NCBI GenBank assembly: GCA_030528325.1
Contig: JAUMZD010000014.1
Location: forward strand, 1 to 64,000
Reading direction: 5' to 3'
Origin: Lautropia sp.
Lineage (GTDB): Bacteria > Pseudomonadota > Gammaproteobacteria > Burkholderiales > Burkholderiaceae_E
Length of the DNA: 64,000 nucleotides
Under the pieces are notes generated by a model that was not told where the DNA came from, did not search any database, and saw only the letters and a program-made list of their open reading frames with translations. The position numbers were made by a program, and so were the translations under genes. Below are positions 43,941-52,860 of this stretch, one piece after another; position 1 is the first letter of the stretch; each line of letters starts with the position of its first letter.

Positions 43941-44729
43941 TCAGTTATCTCCTGCGCGCAGGTGAGCAAGGAAGGGCCCGAAGCCCTGCGGCCCCAGCCA
44001 GTATTTCACCAGGTGGTCGACGCCCTTGCTGGTCAGCGTGGCGCCGGCCAGCCCGTCGACCTGGTGGACGGCGCGCGGGCTGTTCGGATCGACCGAGCCC
44101 TTGACGACCGTGACGACCGGGTTGCCGGCCTCGTCATAGACCTGCTTGCCGGGCCACAGTGCTTTCCAGCGCGGGTTGTCGATCTCGCCGCCCAGGCCCG
44201 GGGTTTCGGCGTGCTGGTAGAAGCCGAGGCCGACCACGGTGTTCAGGTCGTTCTTCAGGGCGATGAAGCCGTGCAGCGTCGACCACAGCGCATAGCCGCG
44301 GATGGGCAGCAGGATGGTCTCCAGCCCCTTTTCACCTTCGACCAGATAGACCACCGACTGGTGCTCGCGGCGACGGATGCCGGCCGGATCCTGGTCGGCC
44401 GGCAGGGCGTCGGACAGGGCCGGATCCTTGGCGGCCGCCAGCGGATCGAAGGTGGCAGGGTTCTGGGCGTCGGTGAAGCGACCGGTCTTCAGGTCGACGA
44501 CGCGCGGCTTGATGCGCTCGGCGAAGATGCGCTGCACGTCGGCGCCGGAGGCGGTGTCTTCCGCCAGTCCGGCGATGGACAGGATGTTGCGCTGCTTGTC
44601 GAGCTGGCGGTTGACGATCTGCGTGGGCTTCAGGCTGACGGCCGCGGTCGAGACGACGACCGAGCAGACCAGACAGACCAGCAACGCCACCAGCAGCGTC
44701 CGGCCGATGGATTCTTGCTGTTTAGACAC
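43941..44729 (-). CDS. nqrC: Na+-translocating NADH:quinone reductase subunit C
   Basis: A 262-residue subunit with one N-terminal helix ([20 protein letters not shown]) and a periplasmic FMN-carrying domain. [20 protein letters not shown] carries the Thr that ApbE flavinylates (motif S/AGATLTS). It overlaps nqrB by 8 bp. Confidence 0.97.
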   Translation of the reverse strand: MSKQQESIGRTLLVALLVCLVCSVVVSTAAVSLKPTQIVNRQLDKQRNILSIAGLAEDTASGADVQRIFAERIKPRVVDLKTGRFTDAQNPATFDPLAAAKDPALSDALPADQDPAGIRRREHQSVVYLVEGEKGLETILLPIRGYALWSTLHGFIALKNDLNTVVGLGFYQHAETPGLGGEIDNPRWKALWPGKQVYDEAGNPVVTVVKGSVDPNSPRAVHQVDGLAGATLTSKGVDHLVKYWLGPQGFGPFLAHLRAGDN

Positions 44730-45933
44730 GACGTGCAGCCCTCCGCTTGATGTTTGACTGAACCACGAAATAATCGATCAACGGGGCAAACAGGTTGCCG
44801 AACAGGATGGCGAGCATCATGCCTTCCGGGAAGGCCGGGTTGATGACCCGGATCATCACCACCATCACGCCGATCAGCGCGCCGAACACCCATTTGCCGG
44901 TGTTCGTCATCGAGGCCGAGACCGGGTCGGTGGCCATGAACATCATGCCGAAGGCATAACCGCCCAGCACCAGATGCCAGTACCACGGCATCGCGAAGAG
45001 CGGGTTCGTGTCCGAACCGACCAGGTTCAGCAGCAGGCTGAAGCCCACCATGCCGAGCATCACGCCGGCCACGATGCGCCAGGCAGCGATCCGCATGAGC
45101 AGCAGCGCGACACCACCGATCAGGATGGCCAGCGTGCTGGTTTCTCCCACCGAGCCCGGCATGAAGCCGAGGAAGGCATCCGTCCAGGACAGGCCGTTTT
45201 CCGTCAGGGCGGCCACGCCGCCGGCAGCCGCCTGGCTGAGTGCCGTTGCGCCGGCGTATCCGTCGACGACGTTCCAGACGGCATCGCCCGAGAGCGATGC
45301 CGGGTAGGCGAAGAACAGGAAGGCACGGCCTGCCAGCGCCGGGTTGACGAAGTTCTTGCCGGTGCCGCCGAACACTTCCTTGCCCAGCACGACGCCGAAG
45401 CTGATGCCGAGCGCCACCTGCCACAGCGGGATGGTGGGCGGCAGCGTCAGGGCGAACAGGACGGAAGTGACGAAGAAGCCTTCGTTGACTTCATGGCGCC
45501 GGATGGTGGCGAACAGCACCTCCCAGAAGCCGCCGACCGCGAAGGTGACGGCGTAGATCGGCAGGAAATAGACGGCGCCCTGGATGAAGTTGTCATAGAC
45601 GCTGCCCGGATCGAAGCCGGCCAGCATCCGCACCAGTTCGATCTGCCAGCCGCTTTGGGCTGCCAGCAGGTCGGGCTGCTGGGCATAGATCTGGTTGGCC
45701 TGCCAGCCCACGTTCCACATGCCGAAGAACATGGCGGGGAAGGTACACAGCCAGACGAGGATCATCATCCGCTTCAGGTCGATGCTGTCACGGACGTGTG
45801 CCGTGGTGCGCGTGACCAGCGACGGACGGTACATGAAGGTATCGGCCGCTTCATAGAGGGCGTAGAACTTCTCGTACTTGCCCCCTTTATGGAAATGCGG
45901 CTCGATGCTGTCCAGAAAAGATCGCAGACCCAT
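44722..45933 (-). CDS. nqrB: Na+-translocating NADH:quinone reductase subunit B
   Basis: A 403-residue membrane subunit forming the sodium path, with about ten helices. [10 protein letters not shown] carries the covalent FMN Thr site, and [20 protein letters not shown] and the C-terminal [19 protein letters not shown] are typical. It is 2 bp after nqrA and overlaps nqrC, so the operon is translated as a block. Confidence 0.97.
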   Translation of the reverse strand: MGLRSFLDSIEPHFHKGGKYEKFYALYEAADTFMYRPSLVTRTTAHVRDSIDLKRMMILVWLCTFPAMFFGMWNVGWQANQIYAQQPDLLAAQSGWQIELVRMLAGFDPGSVYDNFIQGAVYFLPIYAVTFAVGGFWEVLFATIRRHEVNEGFFVTSVLFALTLPPTIPLWQVALGISFGVVLGKEVFGGTGKNFVNPALAGRAFLFFAYPASLSGDAVWNVVDGYAGATALSQAAAGGVAALTENGLSWTDAFLGFMPGSVGETSTLAILIGGVALLLMRIAAWRIVAGVMLGMVGFSLLLNLVGSDTNPLFAMPWYWHLVLGGYAFGMMFMATDPVSASMTNTGKWVFGALIGVMVVMIRVINPAFPEGMMLAILFGNLFAPLIDYFVVQSNIKRRAARRV

Positions 45934-45935
45934 GT

Positions 45936-47300
45936 TCAGCCCTCCTTCTCGATGCGGGTCAGGTTGTCCCGCAGAATCGGGCCATATTCATATTTGCCGG
46001 CGCAGACGTAGGTACAGAGCGCCAGATCCTCTTCGTCCAGCTCCAGACAGCCGAGCTTCTGCGCCGATTCGGTGTCGCCGACGATCAGGGCGCGCAGCAG
46101 CTGCGTGGGCAGGATGTCGAGCGGCATCACGGCTTCATAGTTGCCGATCGGCACCATGGCGCGCGGGCTGCCGTTGGCAGTGGTGGTCATCTTGAGTGGA
46201 CTGCCACCGAACAGGCTGCGGATGAAGGCGCCGGTGACCGAGTGCTTGTCGAAGCCGGGGCGCAGGAAGTGGAACATCTGCCGGTCGGTGCCTTCCTTCA
46301 GGCAGCTGACCTGCTGGTGGTAGCGGCCGAGGAAGGCGCAGGGGCCGCGTGCGGCACGGCCGCCGAGGATCGAACCGGACACGATCCGGTTGTCGTTGCC
46401 TTCCAGCTCGCCATGGGTGAGGGCATCCAGGTCGGCGCCCAGACGGGTGCGCAGCAGCCGTGGCTTCTTCACGACCGGGCCGGCCAGTGCCACGACACGA
46501 TCCGTCCACAGGCGGCCGGTGGTGAACAGCTTGCCGATGGCGATCACGTCCTGATAGCCGATCTGCCAGGCGACGCGCTGGGTGTCCACCGGGAACAGGA
46601 AGTGCATGTGGGTGCCTGGAAGACCGGCAGGGTGCGGGCCTTCGAAGCTCTCGACCCTGACGCCGCTCAGGTTCTCGCCGGGCAGGGCAGCACCGGGCGC
46701 CTTGCACAGATAGATGGGGGCCAGGTGCAGCAGCACCTGCAGGCCGTGCTGGAAGGCTTCGCCCTGTTCGGCGATGACGACGGCCGGATCGGCCGCCAGC
46801 GGATGGGTGTCGATGGCGGTGACGAAGAGGGCGGCCGGCTTGTCGTCGACCTTCGGCGTCTTGCTGAAGGGGCGGGTGCGCAAGGCTGCCCACAGCCCGG
46901 AGGCCTGGAGGTTTTCACGCACCTGCGTGTCAGTCAGCGAATCCAGCTGGCCGGCGTCGTAGCGGGCGAACTGGACTTCGCTGTCGTCACGGCCTTCAGC
47001 GGCCACGTCGATGACCACCGATTGCAGCACGCGGCGTTCGCCCCGGTTGATGGCGCTGATGACGCCGGCGGCAGGCGCCGTGATCTGAACGCCCGGGTTG
47101 GTTTTGTCGGAGAACAACGGTTGGCCTTTCCTGACCCGGTCTCCGACCTGGACAGCCATCGTCGGTTTCAGACCGTGATAGTCGAAACCGATGACCGCGA
47201 CGCGTTGCACAGGCTTGGCGTCGCTGATCTGCTGTACCGGATCACCGGCGATAGGAATATTCAGGCCACGCTTGATTTTGACCATCTTGTTCGTGCCCAT
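45936..47300 (-). CDS. nqrA: Na+-translocating NADH:quinone reductase subunit A
   Basis: A 454-residue peripheral subunit starting [16 protein letters not shown] after a short extension, with [20 protein letters not shown] and the biotinyl-like [20 protein letters not shown]. It contributes to the quinone site at the cytoplasmic face. It is the first gene of the operon. The ATG at 47300 follows AAGAGTGA; the alternative ATG at 47285 starts closer to the family N-terminus. Confidence 0.96.
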   Translation of the reverse strand: MGTNKMVKIKRGLNIPIAGDPVQQISDAKPVQRVAVIGFDYHGLKPTMAVQVGDRVRKGQPLFSDKTNPGVQITAPAAGVISAINRGERRVLQSVVIDVAAEGRDDSEVQFARYDAGQLDSLTDTQVRENLQASGLWAALRTRPFSKTPKVDDKPAALFVTAIDTHPLAADPAVVIAEQGEAFQHGLQVLLHLAPIYLCKAPGAALPGENLSGVRVESFEGPHPAGLPGTHMHFLFPVDTQRVAWQIGYQDVIAIGKLFTTGRLWTDRVVALAGPVVKKPRLLRTRLGADLDALTHGELEGNDNRIVSGSILGGRAARGPCAFLGRYHQQVSCLKEGTDRQMFHFLRPGFDKHSVTGAFIRSLFGGSPLKMTTTANGSPRAMVPIGNYEAVMPLDILPTQLLRALIVGDTESAQKLGCLELDEEDLALCTYVCAGKYEYGPILRDNLTRIEKEG

Positions 47301-47683
47301 TCACTCTTGGATGTAGCGGGATTCTACGAATAAACCGACCCAACGTGACCAGAGTCGGGGGTTTTTCATAAGCCATGTTAAACCACTGGGTAAGCCGTTG
47401 TTTTGACAAGCGAAGCCGGTGGGCGTTCGTGGCACGCCCAGGTTTGGCTGACACCCTGCCGGAGTGGGTGCCGCAAAAGCCGATGGCGCCCGCCGCGGTG
47501 CTTCGTGGTCGGTGAAGCGGCTTGCCGGGGCGGCAGTGTGGTTGCCTGAAGGCAGGCACCCAACCCGACAGTTTGCCTCATTTTTCGGCCAGGTCCCTGA
47601 TGCAGGTCAGAGAGGGGGGCATTCGGGGCTGCGCCGGCAGCGGTTGCTCCCCGGGCTGACTTCATGCCGGTGCAGGCCCCGCG
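47301..47683. other. Intergenic region upstream of nqrA
   Basis: No gene is supported in these 383 bp. The nqr promoter should lie here, but no convincing -35/-10 pair is seen. A small hairpin (TGCCTGAAGGCA) occurs near 47545. It separates nqrA from the 3' end of soxZ. Confidence 0.4.
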
Positions 47684-48019
47684 CTACGGGCTGACGGTGA
47701 TGCTGCGCCGGGCTTCGAGCCGGAAGTCTTCGTCACCCGTCCAGATGAAGATCAGCTCGCCGCTTTCCCGCGCGAGGAAGGTGAACTCGATGTAGGGGTT
47801 CCGGGCCATGGCCGAGCCCGGCTCCCAGGCAAAGAGCAGCGCATCGCCGAGCCGGGCTTCGAAGCGGGTCAGGATGTTGCGGGGGCGGATCTTGCCCTGC
47901 TCATCCAGTCGCAGGCCGGTTTCCATCAGGTGGCTGATCTGGGCGCGCACGCGCAGCACCTCGCCCTGTTTGGGCTTCAGGTTGCTGACCCAGATGCGGG
48001 GAGGGGTCGATTGGGACAT
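47684..48019 (-). CDS. soxZ: Thiosulfate oxidation carrier complex protein SoxZ
   Basis: A 111-residue SoxZ: GEVLRVRAQISHLMETGLRL, DEQGKIRPRNILTRFEARLG, the segment NPYIEFTFLARESGELIFIW and the closing SITVSP. SoxZ pairs with SoxY, which carries sulfur intermediates in the periplasm. AAGGAG lies 6 nt before the ATG at 48019. A longer open frame to 48211 exists only because it reads into a repeat element. The repeat now separates it from soxY. Confidence 0.92.
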   Translation of the reverse strand: MSQSTPPRIWVSNLKPKQGEVLRVRAQISHLMETGLRLDEQGKIRPRNILTRFEARLGDALLFAWEPGSAMARNPYIEFTFLARESGELIFIWTGDEDFRLEARRSITVSP

Positions 48020-48101
48020 GGGTGGACTCCTTGTCGGGCTGGCCCGTTCAACGCACAGGACGTGCGGTGACGGGACGCTTCGCGGGGATACAGGTGCGTC
48101 G

Positions 48102-48266
48102 AGGAGCTTGGGCGGTAGGAAAGTCGCGGGCTGCAAATCGACCGCGCCGGCCCATTTTGCACCCGCTTCTTGCCCCATAGCGCCCGCTATGGGGCGGCGA
48201 ATCGGGCACAAACTGTGCTCGGCGGGGCCGGTTTTCGCCTTCGCGATTCCTACCGCCCAAGCTCCT
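48102..48266. repeat. Family 1 palindromic element, full-length copy between soxY and soxZ
   Basis: A 165-bp element nearly identical to the one at 9220-9384, with AGGAGCTTGGGCGGTAGGAA at one end, TTCCTACCGCCCAAGCTCCT (after GCGA) at the other, and the central hairpin CCCCATAGCGGGCGCTATGGGG. soxY and soxZ are usually adjacent or overlapping; here they are 267 bp apart, most of it this element. The insertion would add a strong hairpin to the operon transcript. Confidence 0.93.
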
Positions 48267-48286
48267 AGGCGAGGTCTCGGATGTCG

Positions 48287-48988
48287 TCACATGCCGCAGC
48301 CACTGGCCGCGACCGTCACTTCCTGCCTGGCAGCGAGGATCTGGCCGTTCTTCATCCGGGCCAGTGCGTGAATGGTCTGCGACTGGCTCAGGCGCACGCG
48401 GACGGCCGCCTCGGCCACACCGGCCAGCGGCGTGAAGAAGATCCGGCAGGCCAGTGGAACCGGGTTGCGCTCGGCCAGCAGGATCAGTTCCTCGCACCAG
48501 TCCCTGTCCGTCACCGGCAGGGTGACAACCACTCGCACCGGCACGGCACTCGGGTTGTCGGCCAGTACCGGCACATCGAGCTTCAGACCATCGATCCGGG
48601 TGGGCTTCCCATCGACGAAGGCGTCGTACTGGCGCTTGAACTCGGCCGGGTTCGGTGCCAGCAGCTGCGCCTGGCGGGCCGCGTGCGGGTTCTGGGCGGA
48701 TGAGGCGCTGCCGTGTGCGCCAGGCGCCGGGGAGCCGGTGTCGCCAGAGGCCGGTGTCTGCGCTCGGGCCTGCGGCGGCAGGCTCAGACTGGCGCCCAGC
48801 GCAAGCACCCCGCCGATGCCGCTCATCAGCGCCTGGCGGCGACCGATGACAGTCCGGGATGGGGGGGGCGCGACATCGGGTGTCACGCCAGCGTGTGTCG
48901 TCCCGGTGCACAGGCTGTGCGGGACGGTGGCTGGCGCGGAGGGGCGGGGCGACTGGTGTGGTCCGGTGGGCAGGATCGTCTTTGACAT
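48287..48988 (-). CDS. soxY: Thiosulfate oxidation carrier protein SoxY
   Basis: A 233-residue periplasmic protein. A Tat-type signal (GRRQALMSGIGGVLALGASL) follows a Pro/Thr-rich start. The SoxY domain includes PVPVRVVVTLPVTDRDWCEE, RVRLSQSQTIHALARMKNG and the C-terminal swinging arm with the sulfur-binding Cys. The arm reads VTVAASGCGM rather than the canonical VTxGGCGG, so one Gly is Ser and the last Gly is Met. The ATG at 48988 is chosen; the long open frame upstream is antisense-like. It lies between the flavoprotein gene and soxZ. Confidence 0.88.
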   Translation of the reverse strand: MSKTILPTGPHQSPRPSAPATVPHSLCTGTTHAGVTPDVAPPPSRTVIGRRQALMSGIGGVLALGASLSLPPQARAQTPASGDTGSPAPGAHGSASSAQNPHAARQAQLLAPNPAEFKRQYDAFVDGKPTRIDGLKLDVPVLADNPSAVPVRVVVTLPVTDRDWCEELILLAERNPVPLACRIFFTPLAGVAEAAVRVRLSQSQTIHALARMKNGQILAARQEVTVAASGCGM

Positions 48989-49005
48989 GATCGGGGCTCG
49001 CGGGG

Positions 49006-50346
49006 TCAGGGTTTCAGGAACTCGCCAAGGCGGGTGCCGAACCAGGCGAAGTCTTCCTTCACGAGGTCGGCCGACCGGACATCCATGTCCACCTGATGCT
49101 GGATGACCTGTCCGCTGCCATCGACTTCGTAGTCGAAGAGCACCGAAATGGCTTCCTGGGGTTCGGTATTCACCATCATGTAGCAGAGGTTGTCGGGCAG
49201 CAGCGGCGTGACGGTCTTGCCTGTGATGCGCTGGGCGAGGTTCTTCGCCACGATCTTGCCGATGGCGTTGGCCACGTGCGCGCTTTTCGGGTAGTGGCCG
49301 AACTGCGGGGAAATGGGGCCCATGCAATCGCCGACGAAGTAGACGCGGTCGTCACCGTTGGCGTGGAAGTAGCGCGGGTTCATGTCGGCCCAGCCCGTGG
49401 GCTTGCCCTTGTCGTCCTTGCCGATCAGGCCTGCGCGCCAGACCAGATCCGCTGCCTGGTGCGGGGGCATCAGGATGGCCTCATCGAAATCGAAATCGCC
49501 GGCAGCCGTCTGGATGTGGCGCTTGTACGGATCGACCTGCTTCACCTGGGCGTTCGGCACGTGGGTGATGATGTCCGGGTACAGCTCCTCGAAGGCCTGC
49601 TGATAGCCCATGCTGATCGGGGCGATACGGGGCTTGGGATCGAGGATCACGACCTTGCCCGGGATCTGGTTGCGTTTGATGTGTGAGGCGATCAGGCAGG
49701 CCCGTTCGTAGGGAGAGGGCGGACATCGATGCGGTGGCGGGGGCAGTGTCATCACGAGGGTGCCGCCCTTGAAGTCATGAACCCGGCGCTTGAGCGAGAG
49801 CATCTCGTGGTTGGGCAGGTAGGCGCTGGAATAATGCATCCGCGTGTACTGGGTGGTGTGCCAGTCATCGCCGAACCAGGCGTCGAAGGCATCCCGGATG
49901 CCACCGGACAGGATCAGGTAGTCGTAGTCCAGCCAGCCCAGTGAGGTCTGCACGCGGCGTTTCTCCCGCTCGAAGTCCATCACGTCGGCCTGCAGCAGCG
50001 TGTAGCCATGGCTGCGGGCCGGTCGCAGCATGTCGCGGTGCACGAAATCCGTGTTCACGATGTCGATCAGCCACTTGTTGCTCATCGGCCCCGACCAGAA
50101 GGTCGGGTTGCGTTCGATCACGATCACCTCGGCTTCGGGCACTGCCTGGCGAAGACAGGCCGCCGCCGTCAGGCCGCCCCAGCCGCCGCCGCAGATGAGG
50201 ATGCGCGGGCCTTTGCCCCGACGGGGTATGAAGCTGCTGCGGCTGGCGAGTGCACCCGGTGCCAGGGGCGATGCCTGCACGGCAGTGGGGAGCATGGCGG
50301 CGAGCGCCAGGGCAGGGGGCGCTTGAAGAAGATGACGGCGTTTCAT
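49006..50346 (-). CDS. FccB-type flavoprotein (sulfide dehydrogenase family), variant without the covalent-flavin Cys
   Basis: A 446-residue periplasmic FAD protein with a signal peptide (LLQAPPALALAAMLPTAVQA). It shows the FAD motif ILICGGGWGGLTAAACLRQA, the FCSD hallmark HRCPPSPYERACLIASHIKR, the VYFVGDCMGPISPQFGHYPK region, and Cys in DNLCYMMV. Where FccB has TCxxSN for 8-alpha-S-cysteinyl FAD, this protein has FWSGPMSNKW, so the flavin is probably not covalent. It lies 17 bp from soxY and shares an operon with it. Role: probable sulfide or thiol oxidation linked to SoxYZ. Confidence 0.85.
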   Translation of the reverse strand: MKRRHLLQAPPALALAAMLPTAVQASPLAPGALASRSSFIPRRGKGPRILICGGGWGGLTAAACLRQAVPEAEVIVIERNPTFWSGPMSNKWLIDIVNTDFVHRDMLRPARSHGYTLLQADVMDFEREKRRVQTSLGWLDYDYLILSGGIRDAFDAWFGDDWHTTQYTRMHYSSAYLPNHEMLSLKRRVHDFKGGTLVMTLPPPPHRCPPSPYERACLIASHIKRNQIPGKVVILDPKPRIAPISMGYQQAFEELYPDIITHVPNAQVKQVDPYKRHIQTAAGDFDFDEAILMPPHQAADLVWRAGLIGKDDKGKPTGWADMNPRYFHANGDDRVYFVGDCMGPISPQFGHYPKSAHVANAIGKIVAKNLAQRITGKTVTPLLPDNLCYMMVNTEPQEAISVLFDYEVDGSGQVIQHQVDMDVRSADLVKEDFAWFGTRLGEFLKP

Positions 50347-50421
50347 GATGAAGCCTCGCAGGGGTGATGCAAAGGGGATGAAGCAACCAGGTGAAGCCAA
50401 AGCATATGCATGGCTTAAAGG

Positions 50422-50505
50422 CATCGAGCCTTGGCGGCGCGTGGCGCCTTGTCAGCCCGCGGTTTTGGGGCCAGCGCGGAGACGAATAAGTGCATAACAC
50501 GCTCT
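50422..50505. repeat. Family 3 repeat, long copy
   Basis: GCGCGTGGCGCCTTGTCAGC, CCGCGGTTTTGGGGCCAGCG, CGGAGACGAATAAGTGCATA and ACACGCTCT in order. It lies in the 219-bp gap between the two FccB genes, which also holds a 45-codon minus-strand frame (MPDNLLWVSFGLGAALERVM) that starts 13 bp after the upstream stop and ends inside this repeat; it may be a relic or spurious. Confidence 0.75.
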
Positions 50506-50565
50506 AAGGCGGCACCCAGTCCGAAGCTGACCCAAAGCAGGTTGTCTGGCATGGTGGCGCTCCGT

Positions 50566-51852
50566 TCAGCGGTCCCAGATGTCGGTGCTGATCGCCTGAT
50601 ACCAGGCCTCGCCATGGCGGGCTTCGGTCTGACGGAAGGCGGCATCCGCATCGAGCGGACTGACACCACCACCCGGCACTTCGACCATGCGTCCGGCTTC
50701 CGGGTGGTAGACGCCGGCCACCGAGATGCCGTAACCGGGCCCGATCAGGCTGTAGCAGGTGTTGGCGTAGGCCGGGGCGGGCCGGGGGCGGTCGTTCAGC
50801 TCGGCAGCGATGACGGCGGCCACCAGTTTGCCCTGGGTGTTCGCGGCAAAGCCGGACTTGGGCATCGGCGCGGCGATGGTGGCATCGCCCAGCACGAAAA
50901 CGTGTTCTGCCTGCGTGGATTCGAAACGCTCCGGGTGAACCGGTACCCAGCCGCTGGCGTCCGTCACACCGGCACGGTGGGCGATCAGTCCGGCCTGCTG
51001 GGGGGGAATCACGTTCAGCACATCGGCCTGGTGCAGCGTGCCGAACAGGCTTTCCACGGTGAGTGCTCTGGCATCGACGCGCTGGACCTGCCCGTCGTCC
51101 GACTGGCCGACCCATTCGATCATGTCGCCGTACAGCGCCCGCCAGCCCTGCTGGAACAGCGCCTTCTTCGAGAAGTTGTCCTTTGCGTCGAGCAGCAGGA
51201 TCTTGCTGCGCGGCTTGTGCTGGCGGAGGTAGTGCGCCACCATGGCTGCCCGCTCGTAGGGGCCGGGCGGGCAACGGAAGGGATTGTCCGGGATCACCAT
51301 CACGAAGGTGCCGCCATCCTTCATCGCGCGCAGCTGCCGGTGCAGCAGCTGCGTCTGGGGGCCTGCCTTCCAGGCATGGGGAGCCCGTTCGGCAGCCGCC
51401 TCATCGTAGCCGGGCAGCGCATCCCAGCGCATGTCCACGCCCGGTGACAGCACCAGCCGGTTCCAGCGGAGTGTCTGGCCGGTCGAGAGCGTCAGTCGTC
51501 GCCGTTCCGTGTCCACCTGTTCCGCACGGGCATGGATGATGTCGATGCCGGCGGATTTCAGACCGTCGAAGCCGTGACCGATGCTCTCCCAGCTGCGAAG
51601 ACCGGCCAGATAGAGATTGGAGAAGGGGCAGGTGTAGAAGCGTCGTTCCGGCTCGATCAGCGTCACGCGAACCTGGGGGGCGAACTGCCTCAGATAGCGG
51701 GCAGTCGTGGCGCCGCCGAAGCCCCCGCCCACGACGACGACATGGGCCGAGGCGGCGCCGGCCCGCACGAAGGCCGGCAGGGCCAGGGTACCAAGGCCTG
51801 CGATGCCGGCCGATGCCAGCCAGCGGCGACGATGTCGGGCGGGGGCGTTCAT
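50566..51852 (-). CDS. fccB: Flavocytochrome c sulfide dehydrogenase flavoprotein subunit
   Basis: A 428-residue periplasmic FccB/SoxF. It has a signal (RRRWLASAGIAGLGTLALPA), FAD motif VVVVGGGFGGATTARYLRQF, FYTCPFSNLYLAGL with the expected covalent-FAD Cys, FRCPPGPYERAAMVAHYLRQ and YANTCYSLIGPGYGISVAGV with the redox-disulfide Cys pair. It oxidises sulfide and passes electrons to the cytochrome subunit encoded just upstream, with which it overlaps by 4 nt (ATGA). Confidence 0.93.
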   Translation of the reverse strand: MNAPARHRRRWLASAGIAGLGTLALPAFVRAGAASAHVVVVGGGFGGATTARYLRQFAPQVRVTLIEPERRFYTCPFSNLYLAGLRSWESIGHGFDGLKSAGIDIIHARAEQVDTERRRLTLSTGQTLRWNRLVLSPGVDMRWDALPGYDEAAAERAPHAWKAGPQTQLLHRQLRAMKDGGTFVMVIPDNPFRCPPGPYERAAMVAHYLRQHKPRSKILLLDAKDNFSKKALFQQGWRALYGDMIEWVGQSDDGQVQRVDARALTVESLFGTLHQADVLNVIPPQQAGLIAHRAGVTDASGWVPVHPERFESTQAEHVFVLGDATIAAPMPKSGFAANTQGKLVAAVIAAELNDRPRPAPAYANTCYSLIGPGYGISVAGVYHPEAGRMVEVPGGGVSPLDADAAFRQTEARHGEAWYQAISTDIWDR

Positions 51853-52505
51853 GGGGCGCCTCCGTCGTCTGGGGCCGTGGGGCGAGCCGGTCTGCGTGCG
51901 GGCGCGCGGGCATCCTCCGCCCTGCCGGGCCGGCCGAACCATCGCGCCAGTGCCGCCAGCTGGGCATCGTCGTAGCTGGCCACGAGGCGCGGCATGATGG
52001 TCGCATCGGCTGCCTTGCCGTCCCGAAAGGCGATCAGGCGCTGCCGCAGGTAATCGGGTGGCAGCTCGTGCAGTGGTGTCATGCCCCTGACGGGATGCCC
52101 TTGCGGGCCGTGACAGTTGGCACAGCCGGCCGCGAGCAGGGCCACCGACGCTTCGGCAGCGTCGGGCGGCGGGGCGGATGGCGGACGGGATGCGGTGGCG
52201 GCCGGTGCAATGGCGGATGCAACAGGCGCGGCAGGACGCACGTGCGCGACGCCATCGGCCATGGGCGCCGAAGCAGGCGCCCATGGCCTTGCCGCCACGT
52301 CCGGGGTGGTCGGGGCGGAAAGCGTCGTCGCTGCACGATCTGGGCCATGGGCGGTGGGCGTCGGCGATTGTGCCTGGGCGGTGAGGCCCGGCAGCATCAG
52401 CGTGGCCCAGCTAACGCCCACACGGATTCCCCGGAGGGTGGAGCTGTGACGGATCAAGATGTAAGAACGAGGTGCAAATGCTGTCTGCCGGCCGGATGGC
52501 CTCAC
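51849..52505 (-). CDS. Cytochrome c subunit, partner of the FccB flavoprotein
   Basis: A 218-residue monoheme cytochrome c. A signal-like start (WATLMLPGLTAQAQ), an Ala/Pro/Thr-rich linker of about 80 residues, then the heme motif GCANCHGPQG and a likely Met ligand in DATIMPRLVASYDDAQLAAL. It would accept electrons from the flavoprotein (FccA/SoxE role). The GTG at 52505 has GGAG close upstream; later starts are possible. First gene of the cluster cytochrome-fccB-fccB2-soxY-soxZ. Confidence 0.85.
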   Translation of the reverse strand: MRPSGRQTAFAPRSYILIRHSSTLRGIRVGVSWATLMLPGLTAQAQSPTPTAHGPDRAATTLSAPTTPDVAARPWAPASAPMADGVAHVRPAAPVASAIAPAATASRPPSAPPPDAAEASVALLAAGCANCHGPQGHPVRGMTPLHELPPDYLRQRLIAFRDGKAADATIMPRLVASYDDAQLAALARWFGRPGRAEDARAPARRPARPTAPDDGGAP

Positions 52506-52860
52506 GCTCCAAGGGTACCGTCGCCGGATCGGGCGACGCCCTGCAGGGGTCTGGGCAGGACAAGCCGTGATGCAGGGGGCTGTCGGCCAGCCTGCAAATG
52601 GCCGGGCAGATGGGCTGGAAAATGAACCTCCACGATTCTAGCCGATCCGGGCCGTGATCCCGGGGGCTCGATACCGGCCTGCCACAGCCATCTGCACGGG
52701 CTGGCAGAGGGCTCGGGGCACGACTCGCATGGCGGGCCTATTGAGGTTTTCCCCAGATTGATCCGGGCGTCAAAAAAGGTGACATTCAGGCAAAGGCCGC
52801 GTCGGATACCGATGACGAGCCACACAAATCAAAGAAGCAGGTGGGAGGAGACGCCCCCTT
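52506..52860. other. Divergent intergenic region between the sulfur cluster and the GMC gene
   Basis: No gene is supported. It must hold promoters for both directions. A short AT-rich patch near 52765-52785 (GCGTCAAAAAAGGTGACATT) is the only compositionally unusual part. GGGAGGAG at about 52845 is the ribosome binding site of the GMC gene. Confidence 0.4.

Noticed and set aside
48020..48211. Longer N-terminus for SoxZ
   Set aside because: The extension reads through the palindromic repeat and has no ribosome binding site, whereas AAGGAG precedes the ATG at 48019.
50415..50552. 45-codon gene between the two FccB genes
   Set aside because: It ends inside a repeat element and its second half is only repeat sequence. 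It may be a relic but cannot be supported as a gene.
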